Source of the DNA: Desulfomonilia bacterium
GTDB taxonomy: Bacteria > Desulfobacterota > Desulfomonilia > UBA1062
Direction of reading: 5' to 3'
DNA: 64,000 nucleotides
Assembly (NCBI GenBank): GCA_036567785.1
Contig: DATCTV010000034.1
Coordinates: 228,468-292,467, forward strand
Shown here piece by piece: positions 7,835 through 15,270 of the stretch (the first letter of the stretch is position 1; the number at the start of each line of letters is the position of its first letter). The position numbers were made by a program, and so were the translations under genes. Below the pieces are notes generated by a model. That model did no database searches. It saw only the letters and a program-made list of their open reading frames with translations, and was not told the origin of the DNA.

Positions 7835-9985
7835 TTAAGGATTTATTTCTATGGCGCTCAATACACTGCCAAGTCCTAGTAGAAGAATTCCTCTACTGGC
7901 AAGTTCCGATTGGCCGCCGGAAACAATAAAGGGCAGCGTCCCTTTCTCCAGACAGGCTAAAGCATATGCGGCAGCTACTGCGCTAGATGTTGCAAACTGG
8001 CCGAAGAACTTTCTGTAATCGAATACTGCTCCTTGAAATGTCGTGCCTGTTATAACTTCTTCAATCTGAGATTCTGCATTTTGTTTTTCATTGGATGGAA
8101 TTCCAGCAAAGATCGCGGCAAAGCGTTCGTTGATCCCTATGCTCTTGAGCTTTTCAATAAGGCCCTTCAAATGTTCCCTGGAATTTCTTTCATAAAAAAG
8201 CAGGGTTAATGAAGGACCGGCCAGAGCCGCTCCGCCGCTTACCAGAAAAGCCGCTCCGCCGTCCGCGTTGTCGAGTGAAATACCGGAGGAGGCATCGAGA
8301 AGGGGGGTCATCTCTTCGTGGAATTCATCGGCACCGATTAGCAGGGACTGCCTTCCCGTTTCATTTAGCAACTGCGCCATAAAGAGTGCCTGCTCGAAAC
8401 TTGAATCTCCTGATGTGGCTGTGACATTGGCGCCTTTTGCACTGAAAAACAGGGCTGCCTGGCCTGCAGGGGCATTGTGGACCGAGCCCACAAAATCCGT
8501 CGGGCTTCCGTATTTGCCGCCTGTCTCGAAAATTTTACTTAAAAAATCACTTGTTTCGCTGAGTGCTCCCCATCCGGTTCCGAAAAAAACAGCCTCCGGT
8601 TTTTCAGAAGAACCGCCGGCCTTATATGCGGAATCACACAGTGCCAGGACTATCTGAGAGAGCCTGCCCAGCCTTCTGACAAGACGCGGGGGTAGATCTT
8701 TTGCAATAGAGTCAATATCCAGCCTGCCAGCACAGGGTTTCCCTTCCTCCAATGCTGTCATGATCTCTGCTGTATGGCCTGCGCCTGTTATCATTGAAAA
8801 ACCTTTAACTTTAAGGCTTCTGATTTTTTTCTCCCGGATCATACCTGTTTCAGCCGGTTTTGAAATTATGAGCGATGCATTGTTGCCGCCAAAGCCGAAT
8901 GAATTCGAGAGTACCGTATCAACACGGGTGTCCAACGTGTCAGAGACAGGAACAATTCCCAGTGTTTCATCTATCCGGTCAAGGCCCGTATTTGGCGGGA
9001 TGAAATCATGCTTTACTGCAAGGCAGGCATAGCCCGCTTCGATAGCTCCGGCCGCTGCCAGGGGATGACCTGCAAGGCCTTTTGTAGAAGAAAGCAGGGG
9101 CGGTGTTTCACCGAACACATTCAATACAGCCTTTGCTTCAGCTGCGTCGTTATCCGGTGTGCCGGTGCCGTGAAGGTTTATATAACTAACTTCCTCCGGT
9201 TTAACGCCCGCATCTCTAAGGCAGGCGTTCATTGCCGCGATTGCGCCCTCACCTTCGGGATGCGGTTTTGTTGCATGATAGGCGTCGCAGCTGAGCCCGC
9301 CTCCCTTGAGTTCGGCAATTGCATTTGCAGGGGATATGTCTGCCGCTTCAAGGAGCAGCATGCCCGCACCTTCGCCCACAGTCATTCCGAGTCTGTTCTT
9401 ATCCAGCGGCCTGGCCCCTGTTGGGTCGATAAGCTGCAACGTATAAAACCCGTAGCAGGTTAGCCTGCACAGGGCATCCACTCCGCCTGCGAGTATCTTC
9501 CTTGCAATGCCAGCACGTATCATTTCCAGGGCTGCTTTGAGGGCCAGGGCGCCGCTTGAACAGGCAGTGGAAACAGTGAACGCAGGACCGTTGCAGCCGA
9601 GCTCATGTGCAAGATATTCAGCAACCGTTCCTGTGCCATGATATTTATATGCTGAAGGGTTTCTAATCTTATCTTTCAGAAGTTCTTCAGACAGAGGCAT
9701 TCCGCCGGTTGTGCTGCCTATTACCACCGCATCGGGCGGACCAGAATTTTTCATGGCCTCTCTTGCGGCCATTAAGGCCAGCGTATGCGTTCTGGGAAGC
9801 CCCGGTGATTCATTGACGGGAAATGCAATTTCTCCTGCCGGTGGCGCATTTTCGGCAGCCTCGAAATTAAAAAGGGTAAGCTTTTTTATGAACGTTTTAT
9901 TGGCGCTCAGCGAAATAAGGTGTTCATCGGCATTCGAGCCAGCAGGCGAAATAAGACCTAAACCGGTTACAAATGCCCTCGGCAT
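7835..9985 (-). CDS. ketosynthase fused to a chain-length-factor-like ketosynthase domain
   Basis: The 716-residue protein contains two thiolase-fold halves. The first (about 1-378) is an active ketosynthase: Cys142 in S-T-A-C-S-S-G, His272 in L-H-G-T-G-T, His307 in T-K-G-L-A-G-H-P-L-A-A-A-G. The second (about 390-716) has the fold signatures (S-V-H-N-A-P-A-G near 501-508), but where the catalytic Cys should be it reads T-A-T-S-G-D-S-S-F-E-Q-A (521-532). It therefore looks like the Cys-less partner (chain length factor/ApeC-like). In aryl polyene and type II PKS systems these partners are normally separate proteins forming a heterodimer. The start at 9985 has a GGAG site and lies two bases after the radical SAM stop; an upstream ATG at 10120 lies inside that gene and is rejected. 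Confidence 0.85.
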   Translation of the reverse strand: MPRAFVTGLGLISPAGSNADEHLISLSANKTFIKKLTLFNFEAAENAPPAGEIAFPVNESPGLPRTHTLALMAAREAMKNSGPPDAVVIGSTTGGMPLSEELLKDKIRNPSAYKYHGTGTVAEYLAHELGCNGPAFTVSTACSSGALALKAALEMIRAGIARKILAGGVDALCRLTCYGFYTLQLIDPTGARPLDKNRLGMTVGEGAGMLLLEAADISPANAIAELKGGGLSCDAYHATKPHPEGEGAIAAMNACLRDAGVKPEEVSYINLHGTGTPDNDAAEAKAVLNVFGETPPLLSSTKGLAGHPLAAAGAIEAGYACLAVKHDFIPPNTGLDRIDETLGIVPVSDTLDTRVDTVLSNSFGFGGNNASLIISKPAETGMIREKKIRSLKVKGFSMITGAGHTAEIMTALEEGKPCAGRLDIDSIAKDLPPRLVRRLGRLSQIVLALCDSAYKAGGSSEKPEAVFFGTGWGALSETSDFLSKIFETGGKYGSPTDFVGSVHNAPAGQAALFFSAKGANVTATSGDSSFEQALFMAQLLNETGRQSLLIGADEFHEEMTPLLDASSGISLDNADGGAAFLVSGGAALAGPSLTLLFYERNSREHLKGLIEKLKSIGINERFAAIFAGIPSNEKQNAESQIEEVITGTTFQGAVFDYRKFFGQFATSSAVAAAYALACLEKGTLPFIVSGGQSELASRGILLLGLGSVLSAIEINP

Positions 9986-9987
9986 GC

Positions 9988-11232
9988 TCAATCTCCAGAG
10001 ACAGATTTTTTTTCGGGATTTATGCTCATTCGTTCCTTCCTGCGCTTTTCCCTGAGAAGATTTGCTATGAGCCTTGTCATTTTTACGCTTTGCGGCTGCT
10101 CGCGGTAAAAGGAATCCCATGCATAATCATAGAGTTCCTGGAGTTTTTCAGGGCTCATCTGAAGGGGCTTGAATACAACGTTTCCGGCATTATATCTGGC
10201 CCAGTTCGTATCGATTATACGGCCCTGAGAACTAAGCTCATCCCAGACCTGGGTTTTCGGGAAGGGCGTCAGCACAGTGAATTCGGCAAGGTCGAGATCT
10301 ATTTCCAGAAGGAAATCCACAAAGCGCTTGAGAAAATCTTCGGTATGATCATCCATGCCCAGAAGGATTGTGCCTTCAACCCCTATGCCGTGATCGTGGT
10401 AAAGTTTGATCCTGTCCTTTATCTTATCTGATATTGTGTATACGGCATGATAGACATACCAGCAGCCCGCATCTTTGGCCAGTTTGAGGATTTCCGGCTC
10501 AGCCGAAACCGGATGCGCCACCCAGTCCTTGCCCATGCCTTTCATTGCCGTGAATAGTTCTTTCTGCCAGGACACACTCTGCTCAAGAGAGTTGTCCACA
10601 ATAAAAAGCCTGTCCGAGGCTGCTTCGATATCCTTAAGGACGTGATCTATCGGCCTGGTGCGATGTATGCGCCCGCCCAGGTACGGTACACAGCACGGGT
10701 AGCAGTTGAACCGGCACCCTCTCGATGTCTGGACCAGATCGACAAGTTCCCAGCCCTTGTGGGTATAGTGTTTTTTCTTGTCATAGAGGTCGCGCCTGGG
10801 GTTGGGGATATTATTGATATCAGGAAAGTCTTTCATTATGTAAGAGGGTTTGAGGCCTCCTTCCTGAAAGTCGAAGAGCATCTGTTCTATCAGACCCTCG
10901 CCCTCACCGACCACGATTGAATCCGCATGAAGGGCCGCCTCTTCCGGACAGAGCGCCACATGAAGCCCTCCCATGACAACCTTTTTACCTCTTTTCCTGA
11001 ATTCAGCCGAAAGTTCATAGGCCCTGGGCGCCTGACAGGTAAGCATGCAGCCTATCCCGACCAGGTCGCAATCCCTGTCCATATCTATATTTTCAACATT
11101 TTCATCTGTGACAAAAACATTTATCCCATCCGGGACGGAAGCAGCCGCAGTGATGACGCCCAGGGGCGGCAGGTTGAATTCGGTCTGATATTTAAGCTTC
11201 GGCCATCTCGGATATATTATATGGAATTTCAA
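9988..11232 (-). CDS. B12-binding-domain radical SAM enzyme (first of two)
   Basis: The protein has 414 residues from the TTG at 11232, which follows GGAGG with a seven-base spacer; the TTG and ATG further upstream (11250, 11247) would put that GGAGG inside the coding sequence. An N-terminal cobalamin-binding-type domain (about 1-130, V-V-M-G-G-L-H-V and V-V-G-E-G-E-G) precedes the radical SAM core, with C-x3-C-x2-C at Cys173, Cys177 and Cys180 plus an extra Cys181. The C-terminal 70 residues are basic. It is the first gene of the operon reading left. It is clearly distinct from the second radical SAM protein, so the two are probably not redundant. The substrate is unknown; an ACP-bound or finished lipid chain is plausible given the neighbours. 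Confidence 0.85.
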   Translation of the reverse strand: MKFHIIYPRWPKLKYQTEFNLPPLGVITAAASVPDGINVFVTDENVENIDMDRDCDLVGIGCMLTCQAPRAYELSAEFRKRGKKVVMGGLHVALCPEEAALHADSIVVGEGEGLIEQMLFDFQEGGLKPSYIMKDFPDINNIPNPRRDLYDKKKHYTHKGWELVDLVQTSRGCRFNCYPCCVPYLGGRIHRTRPIDHVLKDIEAASDRLFIVDNSLEQSVSWQKELFTAMKGMGKDWVAHPVSAEPEILKLAKDAGCWYVYHAVYTISDKIKDRIKLYHDHGIGVEGTILLGMDDHTEDFLKRFVDFLLEIDLDLAEFTVLTPFPKTQVWDELSSQGRIIDTNWARYNAGNVVFKPLQMSPEKLQELYDYAWDSFYREQPQSVKMTRLIANLLREKRRKERMSINPEKKSVSGD

Positions 11233-11252
11233 ATGGTTGCCCTCCATCAAAA

Positions 11253-11294
11253 ACTATAACGGTTGACTGAAAACCGGTTTTCAATTTATATATT
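11253..11294. promoter_or_regulatory. divergent promoter region with a 16-bp perfect palindrome
   Basis: The palindrome TGAAAACC-GGTTTTCA occupies 11268-11283, between the radical SAM operon and the ACP gene. On the + strand a -35 box TTGACT (11263-11268) is followed after 20 bases by TATATT (11289-11294). On the - strand TTGAAA (11284-11279) is followed after 20 bases by TATAGT (11258-11253). The palindrome therefore lies in the long spacer of both candidate promoters, as with operators of MerR-type activators, but any dimeric regulator could bind. No regulator gene is seen nearby. Confidence 0.5.
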
Positions 11295-11346
11295 AAGCCT
11301 TGCTGGTAGTAAAGCAGATTACAATACATTTGACAGGCGGGTGTTG

Positions 11347-11604
11347 ATGAACAATCTGATGGAAGAGCTCAAGCTTAAAGTTCTGGAAAGGCTTAATATC
11401 AAAGACATAACTCCGGAAGAAATCAACGCAGAAACCCCAATGATCGGAGAAGGGCTCGGGATCGATTCAATCGACATACTTGAGCTTGTGATAATGATAG
11501 AAGAAGATTACGGCATCAAGATCGACAACAAGGAACTCGGGGCCAAGGTGTTCAGAACATTCGGAACAATGGTCGAATATATTTCAGCCAACAGGAAAAA
11601 ATAG
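11347..11604 (+). CDS. acyl carrier protein
   Basis: The 85-residue acidic, all-helical protein has the phosphopantetheine attachment motif G-I-D-S-I-D-I-L-E-L, with Ser41 as the modified residue. Length and motif fit a discrete type II acyl carrier protein. The start at 11347 follows GGCGGG; an in-frame ATG 12 bases later is possible, and the longer frame from 11263 runs through the promoter. It is transcribed away from the radical SAM/ketosynthase/ligase operon and is the obvious carrier for chains made by those enzymes. It differs from housekeeping AcpP, which usually sits beside fabF/fabG. Confidence 0.88.
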   Translation: MNNLMEELKLKVLERLNIKDITPEEINAETPMIGEGLGIDSIDILELVIMIEEDYGIKIDNKELGAKVFRTFGTMVEYISANRKK

Positions 11605-11620
11605 CTTTTCAGATAAGACA

Positions 11621-11651
11621 GCCCCTTATGAATTTTATTGGGGCCTTTACC
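11621..11651 (+). terminator. weak bidirectional hairpin terminator
   Basis: GCCCC (11621-11625) and GGGGC (11640-11644) form a five-pair stem with a 14-base AT-rich loop between the convergent ACP and purine nucleoside phosphorylase genes. The downstream T-tract is poor in both directions, so termination may be inefficient. Confidence 0.4.
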
Positions 11652-11675
11652 TTTCACATGGTTTTATTCCGAGCT

Positions 11676-12488
11676 TTAATCACTTGAGATTGAATTAAGG
11701 ACATCTTTGAATATCGCCGCAATTTTTGGTCCGGCCTCTTCCGCCATCGAGATTATATAATCAAGGGACGCCCCTTTATAGTCATCCGGGTTATTGTTGT
11801 TCGTTACGGCCGAAATCCCCAGGACATCCATCCCGCAATGAACGGCCTCTATGACTTCCATAACGGTTGACATGCCGACAGCATCCGCGCCAAGCCTCTG
11901 TATCATGCGTGTCTCGGCGGCTGTTTCCATTGAAGGGCCCAGAAGCTGAATGTAAACTCCTTCATGCAGCTTTATTCCCAGCCTGTTCGCCGATATCCTT
12001 GCCCGGTTCATAAGCTGAGGAGCATACGGCCTGTCCATCTCGGGAAACCGCGGGCCCAGCTCGTCATTGTTGGGACCAACAAGCGGATTTCTGCCTGTAA
12101 AATTTATATGATCCCTTATCATCATGACAGAACCCGGTGTAAGATCGGGCCTTAACCCGCCCGCCGCATTTGAAATGAAAAGTCTCTTTACGCCCATGAG
12201 TTTGAAAACTCGGACAGGAAAGGTTACTTCAACCGGGGTATAACCTTCAAAAAGATGGAATCTCCCGCTCATCGCGATGACCGGCACATCGCCGAGCCTG
12301 CCGAATATCATCCTGCCTGAATGATGCGGGGCGGTTGATCTGGGAAATCCCGGAATATCCCCGTATGGATAGACCTTTTCAATTGCAATGGCTTCTTCCA
12401 TGATCCCGAGTCCTGTTCCGAGAATAATCGCTGTATCGGGTTTTGAAGCATGCGCCAGAAAGAAGGCGGCCTTTTTTTCAATTTCCAT
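11676..12488 (-). CDS. purine nucleoside phosphorylase (PNP-I family, trimeric type)
   Basis: The 270-residue enzyme cleaves purine nucleosides with phosphate to give base and ribose 1-phosphate. Visible motifs are I-L-G-T-G-L-G (phosphate loop), H-H-S-G-R (near 55), G-R-F-H-L-F-E-G-Y (near 85), I-S-N-A-A-G-G-L and G-M-S-T-V-M-E-V (Met/Glu region). An Asn-rich T-N-N-N-N near the base-binding position favours 6-oxopurines over methylthioadenosine, whose phosphorylases carry Asp there. It ends the polyamine operon, and its start overlaps the Trm112-like gene; the GAGGA site favours 12488 over 12506. Salvage of purine from spermidine synthase by-products is an inference from context. Confidence 0.85.
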   Translation of the reverse strand: MEIEKKAAFFLAHASKPDTAIILGTGLGIMEEAIAIEKVYPYGDIPGFPRSTAPHHSGRMIFGRLGDVPVIAMSGRFHLFEGYTPVEVTFPVRVFKLMGVKRLFISNAAGGLRPDLTPGSVMMIRDHINFTGRNPLVGPNNDELGPRFPEMDRPYAPQLMNRARISANRLGIKLHEGVYIQLLGPSMETAAETRMIQRLGADAVGMSTVMEVIEAVHCGMDVLGISAVTNNNNPDDYKGASLDYIISMAEEAGPKIAAIFKDVLNSISSD

Positions 12489-12669
12489 TCGCCGGGTTCC
12501 TCGCAAGGTCTATCGCCTCGTCTATGAGCATGATAGGGATTTCATCTTCTATTTTGTATTTGAGCATGCAGGCATTGCAGATGAGTCCGGATTGATCGTT
12601 TTCAAGAACCAGTTTCCCTTTGCATTTCGGACATGCAAGGATGTCAAGCAACTCCTTTTCCACAGGCAT
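12478..12669 (-). CDS. Trm112-like zinc-ribbon protein (YcaR/UPF0434 type)
   Basis: The 63-residue protein has two cysteine pairs, C-P-K-C and C-N-A-C, typical of a zinc ribbon, and the family ending I-P-I-M-L-I-D-E-A. Trm112 activates several SAM-dependent methyltransferases in eukaryotes and archaea; bacterial YcaR-type proteins are less well understood. A clear AGGAGG-like site precedes the start. It sits between agmatinase and the nucleoside phosphorylase within the polyamine operon. Confidence 0.8.
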   Translation of the reverse strand: MPVEKELLDILACPKCKGKLVLENDQSGLICNACMLKYKIEDEIPIMLIDEAIDLARNPANGN

Positions 12670-12679
12670 GATTTACCTC

Positions 12680-13492
12680 CTAAACCTTTCTTCCGATTGC
12701 TATCAGGCATTCTCTTACCAGTTTTGCAGCCACAACGGAAGAGGTTCCGGTAAGATCGCACATCGGGCAAAGTTCCACCATGTCGATAGCGGCAATATTC
12801 AAAGAGTTTATCAATTTAAGAAGTATTCCGGAAAGCTCATTAAAGGTTATTCCGCCGGGTTCAGGAGTGCCTGTTCCGGGAAAGATGGAAGGATCCAGTA
12901 TATCAAGATCACAGGTCAAATAGATCGGGCTATTATGAGCCCATTTTATGATTTCCTCAGGGGTTGAGGATAATTTTGCTGCAAGTTCAGCCTCGGATCG
13001 GTCTGACGACCTGACGCCTATTTGTTTTATGCGATCAAAGCCTACTGTTTCCGAAATGCGCCTTATTACCGTGGCATGCGAAAACCTGGAGCCAAGGTAT
13101 TCCTCCCTTAAATCCGCATGTGCATCGAGATGAACAAGCCTGATGTCACGATAATGTCTTTCAACCGCTTTAAAAGTACCGAGGGTTACCAGATGCTCTC
13201 CTCCCGTGAGAAAAGGGATTGCGCCGGATGACAGGATGTTGGAGCTTTTTTCTTCAATCATAAGAAGGGCTTGAGCGGGATCTCCGAAAGGCAGTTCCAA
13301 ATCTCCGGCATCGATAAAGGAAATGTCTTGAAGGTCCATTTTCTGAACCGGCGAATATGTCTCCAGTCCGTGAGAGGCCTCCCTTATCGCCTGAGGCCCG
13401 AATCTGGAACCTGGTCTGAAACTAGAGGTCGAATCAAAAGGCGCACCGAAAAGACATATCGCTCCTTTTTCCTTCGACGCAATGAATCTCAT
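12680..13492 (-). CDS. speB: agmatinase (ureohydrolase family)
   Basis: The 270-residue enzyme converts agmatine to putrescine and urea with a Mn2+ pair. Metal ligands are visible: G-G-E-H, D-A-H-A-D and D-L-D-I-L-D-P, in the order and spacing of the family. Agmatinase is favoured over arginase because the operon also encodes a pyruvoyl arginine decarboxylase and spermidine synthase. The start codon overlaps the spermidine synthase stop (TAATG), so translation is coupled. The protein is slightly shorter than E. coli SpeB, as is common in anaerobes and archaea. Confidence 0.88.
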   Translation of the reverse strand: MRFIASKEKGAICLFGAPFDSTSSFRPGSRFGPQAIREASHGLETYSPVQKMDLQDISFIDAGDLELPFGDPAQALLMIEEKSSNILSSGAIPFLTGGEHLVTLGTFKAVERHYRDIRLVHLDAHADLREEYLGSRFSHATVIRRISETVGFDRIKQIGVRSSDRSEAELAAKLSSTPEEIIKWAHNSPIYLTCDLDILDPSIFPGTGTPEPGGITFNELSGILLKLINSLNIAAIDMVELCPMCDLTGTSSVVAAKLVRECLIAIGRKV

Positions 13493-14334
13493 TAAAGGGC
13501 CTTTTTTACATAATTAGGCAGTGCGAACGCAGCCCTGTGCATTTCAGAATTGTAGTACATGCAGTTTTCAGCAACTGTTTCAGCCTTTTTTTCATCGAAA
13601 ACCAGAGGATTGCCAGCATCCTTGAATCCCAGAGCAAAAGACCAGAGTCCGGAAGGGTAGCACGGTATCGGGCAAAGATAGAGGTATCCATTTCCGAAAG
13701 CTTTCCTGATATTCCCCATGATACCCGCAACATCACCCATTCGCCATGCGGGTGATTCTGTCTGTGCTCCCATAGTTCCGCCTTTCTTCAAGGCATTACG
13801 GACATTTTTGTAAAATCCGTGAGTAAATAATCCTGTTGCAGGGCCTACAGGATCGGTGGAATCGATAAGGACACAGTCGAATTCATTGGCATGCGCCTTG
13901 ACATATTCTATGCCGTCTCCGATGAAAATCTCCACCCGGCTGTCATTCAGAGATGAGGACAATGTCGGGAAATAATCCTTTGCTGCCTTTATTACCATCT
14001 CGTCAATCTCGCACAATACGATATGTTTGACTTCTTCATGTTTTAAAACTTCCCTTACCGAGCCTCCGTCGCCGCCACCGATAATAAGGACCGATTCGGG
14101 ATTTCCAGCACACATCATAGGGACATGAACAAGCATCTCGTGGTAATAAAATTCATCCTTTTCCGTCAGCATCACAAGGTCATCAAGAAGCAGGACATTC
14201 CCGAAAAAGGGGTTGTTTAAAACCTTGACTTCCTGAAACCGGCTTTTCCCTTCAAAGAGCACATCGAAGACCCTGAAACTTGCAGCACCGACCGTTCCCT
14301 TGTATTCCTCAATGAACCAGCTGTCTAAAATCAT
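13492..14334 (-). CDS. speE: spermidine synthase (polyamine aminopropyltransferase)
   Basis: The 280-residue cytosolic enzyme transfers an aminopropyl group from decarboxylated SAM to putrescine. The N-terminal W-F-x-E and F-Q-E-V segments, the G-G-G-D-G-G nucleotide loop (about 86-91) and the D-S-T-D-P-V-G-P active-site loop are present. It lies six bases after pdaD and overlaps speB, in the middle of the polyamine operon. No unusual insertions are seen. Confidence 0.93.
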   Translation of the reverse strand: MILDSWFIEEYKGTVGAASFRVFDVLFEGKSRFQEVKVLNNPFFGNVLLLDDLVMLTEKDEFYYHEMLVHVPMMCAGNPESVLIIGGGDGGSVREVLKHEEVKHIVLCEIDEMVIKAAKDYFPTLSSSLNDSRVEIFIGDGIEYVKAHANEFDCVLIDSTDPVGPATGLFTHGFYKNVRNALKKGGTMGAQTESPAWRMGDVAGIMGNIRKAFGNGYLYLCPIPCYPSGLWSFALGFKDAGNPLVFDEKKAETVAENCMYYNSEMHRAAFALPNYVKKAL

Positions 14335-14340
14335 GGCCTG

Positions 14341-14808
14341 CTACTCCCAGAGAACAACTGCGGCGAATGCGCAGCCGCATTTATTGACCCGGTGCTCTGC
14401 GGCAACACTCTTGATCTCGCGGATGGCCTTGCCTCGCATTTTCATACCTTCTTCTGCCATTTTCCTTACTTTCTTTTCGACAATGCTTCTCGATTCATGG
14501 GAGGAATATTCCATTATAAGACCGGCATGGTCTTCATCGTCAGGAAATGCAATGGCAACACCTGCCGCAATTATTTCACCCGCGCTTTCCGATGTGATTT
14601 CCGCATATGCCACAGGTACGAGCGAACCGTGAGGAATGTCCACTTTTTCAACTTCAGTGCAGTACGGTGGACATATGCTGCTCATCTTGACGAGATTTGT
14701 GTTTCCAATCCCGGCATTCATCAGCGCCCCGTCAAATGCATTGAGCGTCGTATAGCCTTCTGATATCCCCGTTGTCATAAAATATTTTACCGGTGTTTTT
14801 ATGATCAT
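14341..14808 (-). CDS. pdaD: pyruvoyl-dependent arginine decarboxylase
   Basis: The 155-residue proenzyme cleaves itself at the Ser43-Ser44 bond (K-M-S-S-I-C-P-P) to form a pyruvoyl group, then decarboxylates arginine to agmatine. The family landmarks G-I-G-N-T-N-L-V and S-L-V-P-V-A-Y-A-E are present. This enzyme type is typical of archaea and some anaerobic bacteria, in contrast to PLP-dependent SpeA. It starts one base after the speH stop, with the AGGAGG site embedded in the last codons of speH. With speB it supplies putrescine. Confidence 0.92.
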   Translation of the reverse strand: MIIKTPVKYFMTTGISEGYTTLNAFDGALMNAGIGNTNLVKMSSICPPYCTEVEKVDIPHGSLVPVAYAEITSESAGEIIAAGVAIAFPDDEDHAGLIMEYSSHESRSIVEKKVRKMAEEGMKMRGKAIREIKSVAAEHRVNKCGCAFAAVVLWE

Positions 14809-14809
14809 C

Positions 14810-15214
14810 TCATATACCTCCTGCCGAAACCACGGCTGGCTTGTGTCTGAGTTCCTGGCCGACCACCTGAATCTGTCCTCTTTTCATTTCCATTGTCGAA
14901 AAGTGGCTGCTTTGAAGCTTGTCCCTTAGAAATACAAATGCCTTCCAGGGGTCTACGGTGTCACCACAAGTGAATATATCGACAGCCGCATAACCGTATT
15001 CGGGCCATGTGTGAATTGACAGATGGCTTTCGGCAATCACTATCACCCCGCTTACACCGAACGGGTTGAATGTGTGGAAGGCGCTTTTCACTATTGTTGC
15101 CCCTGCTTCGAGTGCGGCCCTGTTCATATATTTTTCTATCAAAATCTCGCTGTTAAGCAGGTTTCTGTCGCAATTGTAATATTCCGCAAGAATTTGTATC
15201 CCAAGCGCATTCAT
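14810..15214 (-). CDS. speH: S-adenosylmethionine decarboxylase proenzyme (class 1B)
   Basis: The 134-residue proenzyme is processed at Ser63 in [11 protein letters not shown] to give a pyruvoyl enzyme that makes decarboxylated SAM. Ser63, His68 and Cys83 occupy the same positions as the functional residues described for short bacterial AdoMetDC. The start at 15214 has a good GGGAGG site; the frame is open back to 15298, but the extra residues are Lys-rich and overlap the regulator gene. It is the first enzyme gene of the polyamine operon. Confidence 0.92.
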   Translation of the reverse strand: MNALGIQILAEYYNCDRNLLNSEILIEKYMNRAALEAGATIVKSAFHTFNPFGVSGVIVIAESHLSIHTWPEYGYAAVDIFTCGDTVDPWKAFVFLRDKLQSSHFSTMEMKRGQIQVVGQELRHKPAVVSAGGI

Positions 15215-15270
15215 TTTCCGCCCTCCCGATATACCGGATTTTTTTGCCTTTTTTTCATTACACATCTCCT

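Noticed and set aside
9973-10431. 152-codon open frame on the + strand
   Set aside because: It is antisense to the radical SAM and ketosynthase genes, which have intact active-site motifs.
1-11604. Firm assignment of the left locus to ladderane or aryl-polyene synthesis
   Set aside because: Key reductase, dehydratase and export genes are outside the window, and the radical SAM content does not match aryl polyenes while the desaturase-like genes of ladderane loci are not seen.
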